NCBI GenBank assembly: GCA_964639895.1
Contig: CAZXEJ010000037.1
Location: 1-21,089 of the forward strand
Direction of reading: 5' to 3'
Source: CAZXEJ01 sp964639895
Lineage (GTDB): Bacteria > Desulfobacterota_D > UBA1144 > Nemesobacterales > JADFKM01
Length of the DNA stretch: 21,089 nucleotides
The notes under the pieces were generated by a model that was not told the DNA's origin, searched no databases, and saw only the letters and a program-made list of their open reading frames with translations. The translations under genes and the position numbers were made by a program. Below are positions 1 to 7,429 of the stretch, in pieces (position 1 is the first letter of the stretch; every line of letters starts with the position of its first letter).

Positions 1-78
1 AATCTCTGATTCGAACCCCTGCCGCACCCGTCCCCCGTGGGGAGGCGGGGCCGGTCGGTGGATTGGAGGGAGATTGAT

Positions 79-510
79 ATGGTTGAGATCGTTTGCCTCG
101 TTGAGACCGAAGACTATTGGAACATCAACTCCCTCGTCGAGAAGAACATCCCCATCAAACACTACGGCTACAGGTTCCAGGTGCTCGGCGGGGCCGAGGG
201 CGAGGGCTCGAAAGAGGTGGAGATAGTGGTGTTCGAGCTGCTCAATGCAAGCGTATCGGTGGGTCTGTACCTGCCGGAGCGGTTCGCCGAGACCACGCAG
301 TTCAAGCTCGGTTTCACCAGCCAGACCGATCCCACCTCCAAGGTGAGCGTCGAGTGTTCGCTTTCGCCCGAAGTGAAGAAGGTGTCCTACGAGGGCTCCG
401 AGCGCGAGAGGCTCGAATACATAGGGTTCACGCTGGAGAGGTTCTACGCCGACAAGGGCGCCACGTTCTACCTCTACGATCTCAAGGGCGTGGACGGCGG
501 GGGTGGTTGA
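79..510 (+). CDS. Conserved-looking hypothetical protein, 143 aa
   Basis: I do not recognise this protein. The ATG at 79 is chosen because GGAGGGA lies 7-8 bases upstream (65-71); the frame is open back to 37, but that longer start has no ribosome binding site. The product has no signal peptide or membrane segment. It has a mixed hydrophobic/polar pattern that suggests a compact cytoplasmic domain (for example EIVVFELLNASVSVGLYLP, then QFKLGFTSQTDPTSKVSVEC), and it ends in a short glycine tail. One cysteine lies near the N-terminus (VCLVE) and one near the middle (VECSL). It sits 90 bp upstream of argG on the same strand, so co-transcription is possible, but nothing links it to arginine synthesis. 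Protein-like composition and a good ribosome binding site support a real gene; its role is unknown. Confidence 0.75.
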   Translation: MVEIVCLVETEDYWNINSLVEKNIPIKHYGYRFQVLGGAEGEGSKEVEIVVFELLNASVSVGLYLPERFAETTQFKLGFTSQTDPTSKVSVECSLSPEVKKVSYEGSERERLEYIGFTLERFYADKGATFYLYDLKGVDGGGG

Positions 511-600
511 GCGGGGCGCTGCCCCAAGGGCCCGTCGCCTTGTGAGGTGTCCGTCGCAGCGGCCGCTACGTCCGGGGGCGGCGGGGAGGTTGTTTGCGTG

Positions 601-1830
601 ATGCAGCAGAAGAGGAAGATAGTGCTCGCCTATTCGGGCGGCCTCGATACATCCGTAATACTCAAGTGGCTCATCGAGGAGTACGGTGCCGAGGTGGTGG
701 CCTACATAGCAGACGTCGGCCAAGGCGAGGACCTGGAGGTCGCCAGGGAGAAGGCGCTGCGGTCGGGGGCGTCGAAGGTCTACGTGGAGGACCTGAGGGA
801 GGAGTTCGTAAGGGACTATGTGTTTACCGCGCTCAAGGCCAACGCCGTCTACGAGGGCTGCTACCTGCTGGGTACCTCGCTCGCGCGACCCGTCATCGCC
901 AAGCGCCAGGTGGAGATAGCCCGCGCCGAGGACGCCTTCGCCCTGGCGCACGGAGCGACCGGCAAGGGGAACGACCAGGTTCGCTTCGAGCTCGCCTTCC
1001 ACGCCCTTGCGCCCGAGCTCACCGTCATCGCCCCATGGCGTGAGTGGGAGATGAGGTCGAGGAGCGATCTCGTCGAATACGCCCGCAGACACGGCATCGA
1101 CGTCCCCGTCTCGCCCGAAAAGCCCTACAGCTGCGACCGCAACCTGCTCCACACGAGCTACGAGGGCGGTATACTGGAGGACCCGTGGGCGGAGCCCCCG
1201 GAGGATATGTTTGAGATGACGGTGGCCCCCGAGAAGGCCCCCGACGAACCGGTCGTCCTGGAGATAGGGTTCAGCAGCGGAGTGCCGTGCGAGCTCGACG
1301 GTGTGGAGATGGACCCCGTCGAGTTGCTGGGGCGTCTCAACGAGGTGGGCGGGGCCCATGGAGTGGGAAGGGTCGACATGGTGGAAAACAGGTTCGTGGG
1401 GATAAAGTCGCGGGGCGTCTACGAGACCCCGGGCGGCACCATACTACACGTCGCCCACCGGGCCGTGGAATCGATCACCATGGATAGGGAAGAGATGCAC
1501 CTGCGCGACTCGCTGATGCCGCGGTTCGCCGAGCTTGTCTACTACGGGTTCTGGTTCTCGCCCGAGATGGATATGCTGAGAGCGGCGATCGATCAGTCGC
1601 AGCGCAACGTAACCGGCACGGCCCGCGTCAAGGTCTACAAGGGTGCGGTTCACGTCCTCGGCAGGCGATCGCCGTTCTCCCTCTACGACCCCGAGCTGGC
1701 CACCTTCGAAGAGGACGCCGTCTACGACCAGAGCCATGCTACTGGGTTCATACGGCTCAATGCCCTGCGCCTTGCCGTCAGGGCCGCCCGTGGGGGTGAC
1801 GATGACGAGGACGAGGACGGCGGGCGGTAA
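601..1830 (+). CDS. argG: Argininosuccinate synthase
   Basis: ArgG joins citrulline and aspartate, using ATP, to make argininosuccinate in the penultimate step of cytoplasmic arginine synthesis. The N-terminal PP-loop motif AYSGGLDTS is at about residues 10-18. Family signatures follow: GATGKGNDQVRFE, the PYSCDRNLLHTSYEGG segment, and the C-terminal synthetase domain with YYGFWFSPEMD and VTGTARVKVYKG. From the ATG at 601 the protein has 409 residues, matching the usual ~400. GGGGAGG (583-589) precedes it. Upstream in-frame starts (GTG at 598 and others back to 547) would add a glycine/alanine-rich leader atypical of the family. The last residues form an acidic run (DDDEDED) beyond the conserved fold. 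queA follows after 49 bp, so the two probably share a transcript, although argH is not beside it. Confidence 0.97.
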   Translation: MQQKRKIVLAYSGGLDTSVILKWLIEEYGAEVVAYIADVGQGEDLEVAREKALRSGASKVYVEDLREEFVRDYVFTALKANAVYEGCYLLGTSLARPVIAKRQVEIARAEDAFALAHGATGKGNDQVRFELAFHALAPELTVIAPWREWEMRSRSDLVEYARRHGIDVPVSPEKPYSCDRNLLHTSYEGGILEDPWAEPPEDMFEMTVAPEKAPDEPVVLEIGFSSGVPCELDGVEMDPVELLGRLNEVGGAHGVGRVDMVENRFVGIKSRGVYETPGGTILHVAHRAVESITMDREEMHLRDSLMPRFAELVYYGFWFSPEMDMLRAAIDQSQRNVTGTARVKVYKGAVHVLGRRSPFSLYDPELATFEEDAVYDQSHATGFIRLNALRLAVRAARGGDDDEDEDGGR

Positions 1831-1879
1831 GGGGGAGGTCGGGGCCCGATCGGCGTACGGCGAGGGTGCCCGGAGCCGG

Positions 1880-2908
1880 ATGAAGACCTCGGACTTCGAC
1901 TACGAGCTTCCCGAGGAGTTGATCGCGCTGCGTCCCGCGCCCGAGCGCGGTGCCTCGCGCATGCTCGTCCTCGAGCGCCGGAGCGGCTGCCTGCGGCACC
2001 TGAGCTTCGGCGACCTTCCTTCCTTCGTCGAGCCGGGAGACGTCTTGGTGCTTAACGACACTAAGGTCGTGCCGGCCCGCTTGAGGGCAGTGCGCCTGGG
2101 ACCGGACGGTGAGCGGCGCGCGCCTGTGGAGGTGCTTTTCGTTGAGCGGCTGGGGGAGCGCGTATGGAGTGTACTGCTTCGCAAGCCGCGCGAGGGAGAG
2201 AGGCTGCTCTTCGAGGGGGGGATGGAGGGCGTCCTCAGGGCGGACCGGAGGGGTGGTGGTGAGTGGCTGTGTGAGACCGATCGCGACCCTCTCCCCGTGA
2301 TGGAGCGGTACGGCATGATGCCGCTTCCCCCATACATAAGGCGCTCCCCGTCGGCCGAGGACAGGGAGTGGTATCAGACGGTCTACGCGCGCTGCCGTGG
2401 TGCCGTTGCGGCCCCTACGGCGGGGCTTCACTTCGGCCGCCCGATGCTGCGCGGCCTTGCCGAGCGTGGGGTCCGGATCGGCTACTTGACACTCCACGTA
2501 GGTCCTGGGACGTTCACCCCGGTGCGGGGCGAGGACGTGGCCTCACACCGCATGCATCCCGAGTTCCGACGGGTTCCGGCCGAGACGGCGGCGATGGTCA
2601 ACGAGGCCAGGGCCCGCGGCCGCAGGGTGCTCGCCGTGGGGACCACCGTCGTAAGGGCGCTTGAATCGGCCGCGGGCCCCTCGGGCGTTGTGGAGCCGGT
2701 CGAGGGGTGGACCGACCTCTTCATCGTACCCGGCTTCGAGTTCAGGGTTGTAGGGGCCATGCTGACAAACTTCCACCTGCCGCGCTCCACCCTGCTGATG
2801 CTGGTGGCCGCCTTTGCGGGCAGGGAGACGGTGCTGCGGGCCTACGAGGAGGCCGTAAGGGAGCGCTACAGGTTTCTTAGCTATGGGGACGCCATGCTCA
2901 TACTCTAG
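1880..2908 (+). CDS. queA: S-adenosylmethionine:tRNA ribosyltransferase-isomerase
   Basis: QueA transfers and isomerises the ribosyl moiety of S-adenosylmethionine onto 7-aminomethyl-7-deazaguanine in tRNA, giving epoxyqueuosine. Visible signatures are the N-terminal DFDYELPEELIA, VLNDTKVVPARL, MPLPPYIRR, GAVAAPTAGLHF, LHVGPGTF followed by HRMHPE, GTTVVRALE, and the terminal GWTDLFI and NFHLPRSTLLMLVAAF blocks. At 342 residues it is full length for the family. The ATG at 1880 is chosen because the conserved N-terminus starts there; the frame is open upstream through the end of argG, but that part is not protein-like. The residues before GAVAAP read YARCR, where many homologues have a proline before the glycine. 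It lies 49 bp after argG and probably shares its transcript. Other queuosine genes are not in the window. Confidence 0.97.
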   Translation: MKTSDFDYELPEELIALRPAPERGASRMLVLERRSGCLRHLSFGDLPSFVEPGDVLVLNDTKVVPARLRAVRLGPDGERRAPVEVLFVERLGERVWSVLLRKPREGERLLFEGGMEGVLRADRRGGGEWLCETDRDPLPVMERYGMMPLPPYIRRSPSAEDREWYQTVYARCRGAVAAPTAGLHFGRPMLRGLAERGVRIGYLTLHVGPGTFTPVRGEDVASHRMHPEFRRVPAETAAMVNEARARGRRVLAVGTTVVRALESAAGPSGVVEPVEGWTDLFIVPGFEFRVVGAMLTNFHLPRSTLLMLVAAFAGRETVLRAYEEAVRERYRFLSYGDAMLIL

Positions 2909-3210
2909 TCGTGCGGTTGCTGCGGTGCGACCCCGCCGGGCAGCCATACGGATGGTGGGCGCCCCTGCGGCCCCTCCCCCGCAATCAGGCATGTGGGCTG
3001 CGCCACCACCGTTCTTCCCTACCTCCTACGTATCCCCCTCGTTGCGGGCGGAAAGAGGGGATGTGAGTCCGCTTCCTGGACTTTGTGGCCCGACCGGCCG
3101 TAACGAAGGTCGTCTGAACTGCAAAGAGATTCCTCTACGTGCTTTTCATGCTCATTGGGCTTGAGGTTCGCGCCGCAAATTGCGGTTCCACGGCTGCTGC
3201 TTCCGCGAGA

Positions 3211-3231
3211 GGGGTGGGTAGGGGGGCGGGG
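3211..3231 (+). other. Predicted G-quadruplex motif
   Basis: Four G-tracts of 4, 3, 6 and 4 bases are separated by loops T, TA and C, the canonical short-loop pattern. It lies in noncoding DNA between queA and the sigma-factor gene, on the strand that reads toward the sigma factor. A role is inference only, because G-runs are common in such GC-rich spacers. Confidence 0.5.
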
Positions 3232-3403
3232 CGTTCCTTCATCTCTCCTCCTGAGTTGCTTTACGTAGGGCGCGGGGAAGGGGAAGCGACTGCGGGGGAT
3301 GGAGTGCTTGCACGACGGCGGTCTCCACGTCCCAGGCGGCGGGGCATGGGTGGGCCGTACCCTTTGTGGGCTGCACGAGAGGGTGCGGCGCCCTCGGCAT
3401 TGG

Positions 3404-3429
3404 AAGGGTGAGTGAAACGACTCACCCTT
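3404..3429. repeat. Perfect 10-bp hairpin in the spacer
   Basis: The arms AAGGGTGAGT and ACTCACCCTT are exact reverse complements around a six-base loop GAAACG. No T-run follows on either strand, so it is not a classical intrinsic terminator. It lies about 500 bp after queA and about 150 bp before the sigma-factor -10 element. It could be a factor-assisted terminator, an operator or part of a small RNA. Confidence 0.7.
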
Positions 3430-3581
3430 GGCGGGCGTCTCAAGAGTAGGGGGTGATGGGTGTGCCGGGGCGGTGCGAGGCATGGGAGGGTCTTTCCTCT
3501 CGGATCGGGGGCCGGCCCGGAGTGATGCGGGGCGGTTCCCACGGCGAGGGGTTTGTGTAATGATTGGTTTTGAGGCTATCA

Positions 3582-3587
3582 TATAAT
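3582..3587 (+). promoter_or_regulatory. Consensus -10 box upstream of the sigma-factor gene
   Basis: A perfect TATAAT stands 89 bp before the sigma-factor ATG in an AT-rich pocket. No good -35 box lies at 16-18 bp spacing: TTGGTT (3564-3569) is too close and TTGTGT (3553-3558) too far. The promoter may depend on an activator or use another holoenzyme. The expected transcript start is near 3594, giving a leader of about 80 nt. Confidence 0.55.
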
Positions 3588-3676
3588 GGACGGGCGGCGC
3601 TCGAGTGGCCGGGAGCGCTCGGCGGGCGTGGTTCCGGCCGGATGCTCGCCGGCGGGCCCAGGTCGGTTCGACCCCT

Positions 3677-4342
3677 ATGCAGTTCATAAGCAAGATAAGG
3701 GAATTCCTCTCGCAGTCCCTGGGGGGCAGGTACAAGGGCTACTCCGACGAAGAGCTGGTGGAGATGTTCGTGCGGGACGGCGACCAGGACGCGTTCGGCG
3801 AGATTCTCCACCGACATCTCAACTACGTTTACGGTCTTGCCTACAGGATTACCAGGGACCATGAGGCCACAGAGGAGATCGTCCAGGAAGTGATGTTGCA
3901 ACTGTCACAGAAAGCGGGAACGTTCACCGGCCGGGCCAAGTTCTCGAGCTGGCTCTACCGGGTGGTGGCCAATGCCAGCTACAGCTACCTAAGATCCTCG
4001 AAGAGGCACGAGGGAGACGTAAGCCTGGACGACTATGCGCCCTACGACAGCAACGGCACGCTCAAGGGCAGGGTCAAGTCCAAGGCATGGAGCGATGCGC
4101 CCGATTCGGTTCTCTACAGCAGGGAGGCCATGGACATAATCGATGAGGCCGTGGCCTCGCTGCCCGAGATGTACCGGGTCGTGTTCGTGCTGCGCGACGT
4201 CGAGGGGTTCTCTAACCAGGAGGTCGCCGAGACGCTGGGCATCTCGGTGCCGGCCGTAAAGACCAGGCTTCACAGGGCGCGGCTCGCTCTGCGCGACAGG
4301 ATCTCCGACTATTTCAGCGAATGGGGAAGGAAGAACAGGTGA
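3677..4342 (+). CDS. RNA polymerase sigma factor, ECF subfamily
   Basis: This is a two-domain extracytoplasmic-function sigma factor of 221 residues. Region 2 spans roughly residues 38-110: AFGEILHRHLNYVYGLAYRI, the acidic EATEEIVQEV helix, then FSSWLYRVVANASYSYLR. An acidic linker leads to region 4 at about 154-205, with SLPEMYRVVFVLRDVEGFS and the helix-turn-helix NQEVAETLGISVPAVKTRLH. The ATG at 3677 is chosen because region 2 begins at a normal distance; an in-frame GTG at 3605 would add a basic, atypical leader. No clear ribosome binding site precedes the ATG, so its translation may be weak. The 3' end overlaps the next frame, which encodes a zinc-finger anti-sigma factor. The inducing signal cannot be read from the sequence. 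Confidence 0.95.
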   Translation: MQFISKIREFLSQSLGGRYKGYSDEELVEMFVRDGDQDAFGEILHRHLNYVYGLAYRITRDHEATEEIVQEVMLQLSQKAGTFTGRAKFSSWLYRVVANASYSYLRSSKRHEGDVSLDDYAPYDSNGTLKGRVKSKAWSDAPDSVLYSREAMDIIDEAVASLPEMYRVVFVLRDVEGFSNQEVAETLGISVPAVKTRLHRARLALRDRISDYFSEWGRKNR

Positions 4343-4581
4343 CATTCATCTGCAAAGACGTCGTCGAAAACATTATAGACTACATCGAGGCCGAGCTCGA
4401 CGCCGAGACACTGCGCATGCTCGAGGAACACGTCGAGGAGTGTCCCGAGTGCATGGAGTTCATAAGGACCTACCGCAAGATGCTCGAGCTCTCGGGAAGG
4501 CTCAAGGAGAGGACGTTCGTCACGCCGGAGGTCCGCAGAAGGCTTATCGCCCTCCTCAAATCCAAGGTCCGGCCGGAATGA
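4339..4581 (+). CDS. Zinc-finger (zf-HC2 type) anti-sigma factor, soluble
   Basis: This 80-residue protein carries the ZAS-type signature: Cys5, then His31-x3-Cys35-x2-Cys38 (HVEECPEC), typical of anti-sigma factors that hold an ECF sigma factor through a zinc-bound helical domain. Two starts are possible. The GTG at 4339 forms a GTGA overlap with the sigma factor's TGA (4340-4342) and has GGAAGGAAG (4325-4333) at good spacing, which implies translational coupling. The ATG at 4321 would add six residues but lacks such a site. I prefer 4339. No membrane helix follows the zinc domain, so sensing must be cytoplasmic or through a partner, unlike membrane-anchored anti-sigma factors. Cysteines near the metal leave redox control possible, but that is inference. 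Confidence 0.88.
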   Translation: MTFICKDVVENIIDYIEAELDAETLRMLEEHVEECPECMEFIRTYRKMLELSGRLKERTFVTPEVRRRLIALLKSKVRPE

Positions 4582-4634
4582 ACGTCTCCCCGCCGCGTTG
4601 AATCCCACCGGCCCGGTGCCGTGTCTTATCATGC

Positions 4635-5576
4635 ATGGTTTACAGGTCGATAGCGGTATCTGCCCTCTTGTTGGCGGGGCTCGCTTCTTTCGCATCGGGA
4701 GCCCAGTCCGACTATAACGGCTTCGTCCTCGACCACCTGACCATCCCAGTCGACCAGATCGTCCGAGGCGGCCCGCCGAAGGACGGCATCCCTGCACTGC
4801 TCGCGCCCCGCTTCGAAGATGCCCGCAGCGCCTCACGCTGGCTCGAGGACGACGACGTGGTGATCGGCATAAGCCGCGGCGACGAGAGCAAGGCCTATCC
4901 GCTGCGCATACTGCTCTGGCACGAGGCCGTCAACGACACCATAGCCGGCGTGCCTGTACTCGTCACCTACTGTCCGCTTTGCGCGTCGGCTCTGGTGTTC
5001 GAGCGCCCGGGGAGGCCGAAGACTCTTACGTTCGGCGTATCGGGGTTGCTATACATGTCGAACGTCCTCTTCTACGATCACCGCACGCAGAGTCTCTGGT
5101 CCCAGCTGGGTATGGTGGCCGTCTCAGGTCCCATGGCTGGAAGCAGGCTCGCCCTCTTCCCCTCGGTGCGTGCGACGTGGAAGCGGTGGAGGGAGCTGCA
5201 CCCCGAGACGGTGGTGCTGTCGCGACGGACGGGGACGGGTTACGTGCGCGATTATTCGTTGGACCCCTACCGCGCCTACCACCGCTCCGAAACGCTCCTT
5301 TTTCCCGTCGCTCGCCGCGACGGCAGGTTGCCTCCCAAGGAGAAGGTGCTCGTCGTCAAAGTGGGCGACACCTACAGGGCCTATCCGTTCCGTGCCCTCG
5401 AGGCGGCTCGCTCCCCCATCAAGGATGCCGTGGGAGGCGTCGACGTGGTTATCACCTTCGATGAGGGGCACCTCGTCTCCGCCCGCCGCCGTGACGGTCG
5501 GTCAGTGGACTCCTTTGTCGCCTATTGGTTCGCATGGTACGCATTCAGGCCCGACACGCAGGTGTGGAGTCCATAG
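4635..5576 (+). CDS. DUF3179 domain-containing exported protein
   Basis: This 313-residue protein begins with a signal peptide: MVYRS, a hydrophobic stretch to about residue 20, and a likely cleavage near ASG-AQ. Family features follow: the PVDQIVRGGPPKDGIPAL opening, IGISRGDESKAYPLRIL, LWHEAVND, the cysteine pair TYCPLCAS (Cys113 and Cys116), GLLYMSNVLFYD, and LWSQ. DUF3179 proteins are widespread and their biochemical role is not established as far as I know. The CPLC pair and histidine suggest metal binding or redox chemistry, but that is inference. It starts 53 bp after the anti-sigma gene on the same strand, so it is a plausible member of the sigma-factor regulon or operon. The ATG at 4635 puts the signal peptide first. 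Confidence 0.92.
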   Translation: MVYRSIAVSALLLAGLASFASGAQSDYNGFVLDHLTIPVDQIVRGGPPKDGIPALLAPRFEDARSASRWLEDDDVVIGISRGDESKAYPLRILLWHEAVNDTIAGVPVLVTYCPLCASALVFERPGRPKTLTFGVSGLLYMSNVLFYDHRTQSLWSQLGMVAVSGPMAGSRLALFPSVRATWKRWRELHPETVVLSRRTGTGYVRDYSLDPYRAYHRSETLLFPVARRDGRLPPKEKVLVVKVGDTYRAYPFRALEAARSPIKDAVGGVDVVITFDEGHLVSARRRDGRSVDSFVAYWFAWYAFRPDTQVWSP

Positions 5577-5699
5577 GAAGCAGGGTGCGGCAGCGTCGCT
5601 TTACGGGCCACGGCCGCTTGGGTAGTATGGTAGGGTCGCGGGGGGGCGGCCGGCCGGGGGAGTGCGGTCTCCGGGGCCCGCGACAAGGAGGGGGCTCGA

Positions 5700-5882
5700 A
5701 TGGATGGGATCGAGCGTCTGGAGATGCAGATTGCACAGCTCGAGAAGACGATAGGCCAAGTGGAAGCGCAGTTCGAGGGCCCGTCCGAGGTGAAGAAACA
5801 GATAATGGACAACCTCCGGTTCCAGCTCCGTGTCCTTAAGGAAGAGCTCGACAAGGCAAAGGGTGGAGCCGAGGCGGAGTGA
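5700..5882 (+). CDS. Small coiled-coil protein, 60 aa
   Basis: This tiny protein is rich in Glu, Lys, Leu and Gln with heptad-like spacing (IERLEMQIAQLEKTIGQVEA, then VLKEELDKAKG), so nearly the whole chain should be a helical coiled coil apart from a break at about residues 26-30 (EGPSE). A strong site AAGGAGGG starts at 5686, well placed for the ATG at 5700. It has no signal peptide and no recognised family. It lies 123 bp after the DUF3179 gene and may be the last gene of the sigma-factor run or an independent unit. It converges with the minus-strand gene that ends at 5991. The ribosome binding site and composition make it a likely real gene. Confidence 0.75.
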   Translation: MDGIERLEMQIAQLEKTIGQVEAQFEGPSEVKKQIMDNLRFQLRVLKEELDKAKGGAEAE

Positions 5883-5990
5883 TGAGGGCTCCTTGGACGG
5901 GGGGAGCGACGTGCGAAACGTATGGGCGGAACACGGGGCCGGTATAGCCGCTTTGGGAAAGGTGCAGCGCGGCGGGGCTCGGACGGGCCT

Positions 5991-6305
5991 CTAGGGGACG
6001 AGAAGCGCTTCCAGCTCTGCGTGCAGGCTCTTTGCCATCGCCGTCCACCGGCCGATGGCCTCGTCGTCCCCGAGACGCACGACTTTTGTGAGCAACAGGC
6101 CGTCTTCGGTCGCGGCCACGTGGCAACGGCTGCTGCGTCTGGCCACGATGGTTGCGAATCGGTGCATAAGCCCTACGGCCCTGGGGTCGGTGCTGCTCAA
6201 CCTGGCCGTGAGCAACGCCTGGTCGTCGAAACCCGGGAAGACGACGTTCCAGAGAGACGAATCCGACTCCATTCCGAAGGACAAGGTGACGGAGTTCTCA
6301 CTCAC
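5991..6305 (-). CDS. Hypothetical protein, 104 aa, downstream of the TPR gene
   Basis: I do not recognise this protein. It starts with GTG at 6305; AGGAGG lies at 6313-6318, seven bases upstream, which fixes the start. It begins 30 bp after the TPR gene's stop and probably shares its transcript. The sequence looks like a small alpha/beta domain (SLWNVVFPGFDDQALLTARL, GLMHRFATIVARRSSRCHVA, then a C-terminal helix AMAKSLHAELEALL). There is no signal peptide, membrane segment or cysteine cluster. A service role for the TPR protein is possible from position alone. Confidence 0.75.
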   Translation of the reverse strand: MSENSVTLSFGMESDSSLWNVVFPGFDDQALLTARLSSTDPRAVGLMHRFATIVARRSSRCHVAATEDGLLLTKVVRLGDDEAIGRWTAMAKSLHAELEALLVP

Positions 6306-6335
6306 GGGTCGGCCTCCTCGTGGGAATGGCCCCGT

Positions 6336-7385
6336 CTACTGGGCGGCCAGCTTCGCGAGGCTGCGACGGGCGTCGGCCGTAAGCGTCGAATAGCGGTCGC
6401 GTCCTTTGCTCAGGGCCAGGAACCTCCGGTAGCTCCGCCGGGCCTTGTCCTTCTTGCCCAGCATCTCGTAGCAACGCGCCAGGTAGAAGTGGCTGTCGAA
6501 GAAGTTGGGATTGACGACAAGGGCGCGCTTGAGTGCCTTTGCCGCCTCTCTTATCCGTCCGCCGTAGAGCAGCGTCACGCCGAGGTTCCGCAGCGCCGAG
6601 GCGTTGTTGGGGTTGAGCGCTATGGCCTTCCTGTAGGCCTTGGCGGCGGCACCGTAGTTGCCGCGGGTCCTCTCGACCGTGCCCAGGAAGTCGAGGGCGT
6701 AGTCCAGGCGGGGGCTGCGGGCGAGGGCTTCGCGCAGGTGGCGGGCGCTTGATGCGTAGTCGCCTCTCTTGTAGAACAGCGCACGGGCCAGCGCGAGATG
6801 CGCCATTACGAACCCGGGCTCGAGGCGCAACGCCTCGCCGATGAGCGGGTCGTCGGGTCGCGATCCCCTGGCCTGCCACAGGATGGTGAGGGATTCGGGA
6901 TCGCGGGGCCGGAGGCGCAGCGCCGCGCGGGCCTCTTCTCGTGCCTCGGCCCTCCGGTGCAGCACCAAGTAGTAGAGCGCCCGTGCACGCCTTGTGTGGA
7001 ACGATGCCGGAGCCAACCGGCCTGCGCGGAGGGAGTACTCGTAGGCCTTCCTCATCGGCCCCTCGTAGTCCTCCTTGGCCTGAAGTCGTATCCACCCCAG
7101 AAAGGCGTGGGCCTCGGCCAGTCCCGCCAAGGCGGGGACGAACCCCCTTTCCTTCTCGAGAGCCTTCTCGTAGAGGGATATGGACGCCTCGATGTCTTGT
7201 GTCGAAAGCATGAGGAAACGGGCGCGTGCCCTCTCGTAGAGCGCCTCGGCTCCCCTCCCGCCGCCGGAGGCCTCGGGTACACCGTTTACGAGCGAGGCAA
7301 GGAGCGGAAGGACGAGAAGCCACACCCCCCCGCGCGCAAGCCGCGCAACGGGTGTGGGTGCCGGGGTGGTGGGCCTGTCCGGCAT
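6336..7385 (-). CDS. Membrane-anchored or exported TPR protein
   Basis: This 349-residue tetratricopeptide-repeat protein has an N-terminal basic segment (ARLARGG), then a hydrophobic stretch at about residues 19-33 (VWLLVLPLLASLVNG), read as a signal peptide or anchor. Repeat units run through most of the chain. The clearest are LDFLGTVERTRGNYGAAAKA, ALRNLGVTLLYGGRIREAAK and HFYLARCYEMLGKKDKARRS, with typical A/G-Y-P positions such as ALNPNNASA. TPR arrays are protein-binding scaffolds, here probably on the outer face of the inner membrane. The ATG at 7385 keeps the basic n-region in front of the hydrophobic core. A consensus -10 box ends only eight bases upstream, so the mRNA is probably leaderless. 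A GTG-start gene follows 30 bp after its stop. Partner proteins are unknown. Confidence 0.88.
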   Translation of the reverse strand: MPDRPTTPAPTPVARLARGGVWLLVLPLLASLVNGVPEASGGGRGAEALYERARARFLMLSTQDIEASISLYEKALEKERGFVPALAGLAEAHAFLGWIRLQAKEDYEGPMRKAYEYSLRAGRLAPASFHTRRARALYYLVLHRRAEAREEARAALRLRPRDPESLTILWQARGSRPDDPLIGEALRLEPGFVMAHLALARALFYKRGDYASSARHLREALARSPRLDYALDFLGTVERTRGNYGAAAKAYRKAIALNPNNASALRNLGVTLLYGGRIREAAKALKRALVVNPNFFDSHFYLARCYEMLGKKDKARRSYRRFLALSKGRDRYSTLTADARRSLAKLAAQ

Positions 7386-7393
7386 ACCGACCC

Positions 7394-7422
7394 ATTATAG
7401 CCGAGGTGGCTGGGGGGTACAA
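7394..7422 (-). promoter_or_regulatory. Promoter of the TPR gene, predicted leaderless transcript
   Basis: On the minus strand a -35 box TTGTAC (7417-7422) is followed after exactly 17 bp by a perfect -10 box TATAAT (7394-7399). Transcription should start near 7387, about two bases before the ATG at 7385, leaving no room for a ribosome binding site. The -35 box matches consensus only at TTG. Confidence 0.7.
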
Positions 7423-7429
7423 CCCCTCC

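Larger units (their letters stand above)
2909..3580. other. Long noncoding spacer between queA and the sigma-factor promoter
   Basis: About 670 bp with no convincing gene. Open frames on both strands are arginine-, proline- and glycine-rich with no ribosome binding site, as expected for random high-GC DNA. It contains a G-quadruplex motif (3211-3231), a perfect 10-bp hairpin (3404-3429) and a short palindrome CCGCAA-A-TTGCGG (3173-3185). I see no tRNA or other known RNA. Confidence 0.6.

Noticed and set aside
1..30. GATTCGAACCCC at the left edge, resembling a tRNA T-loop on either strand
   Set aside because: The five bases on each side of the TTCGAA loop do not pair on either strand, and no acceptor or anticodon arm can be built from the flanks.
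31..43. TCCCC-CGT-GGGGA hairpin before the first gene
   Set aside because: The stem is only five pairs with no T-run in very GC-rich DNA; the upstream gene it might terminate is outside the window.
1792..1827. Acidic tail of ArgG (DDDEDED) and the similar tail of the Lon-like protein as a shared signal
   Set aside because: Acidic low-complexity tails are common and the two differ in residue choice and length; no motif is shared.
3019..3735. 238-codon minus-strand open frame across the queA-sigma spacer
   Set aside because: Proline/arginine-rich with no domain pattern; it runs antisense into the sigma-factor start and covers its -10 box.
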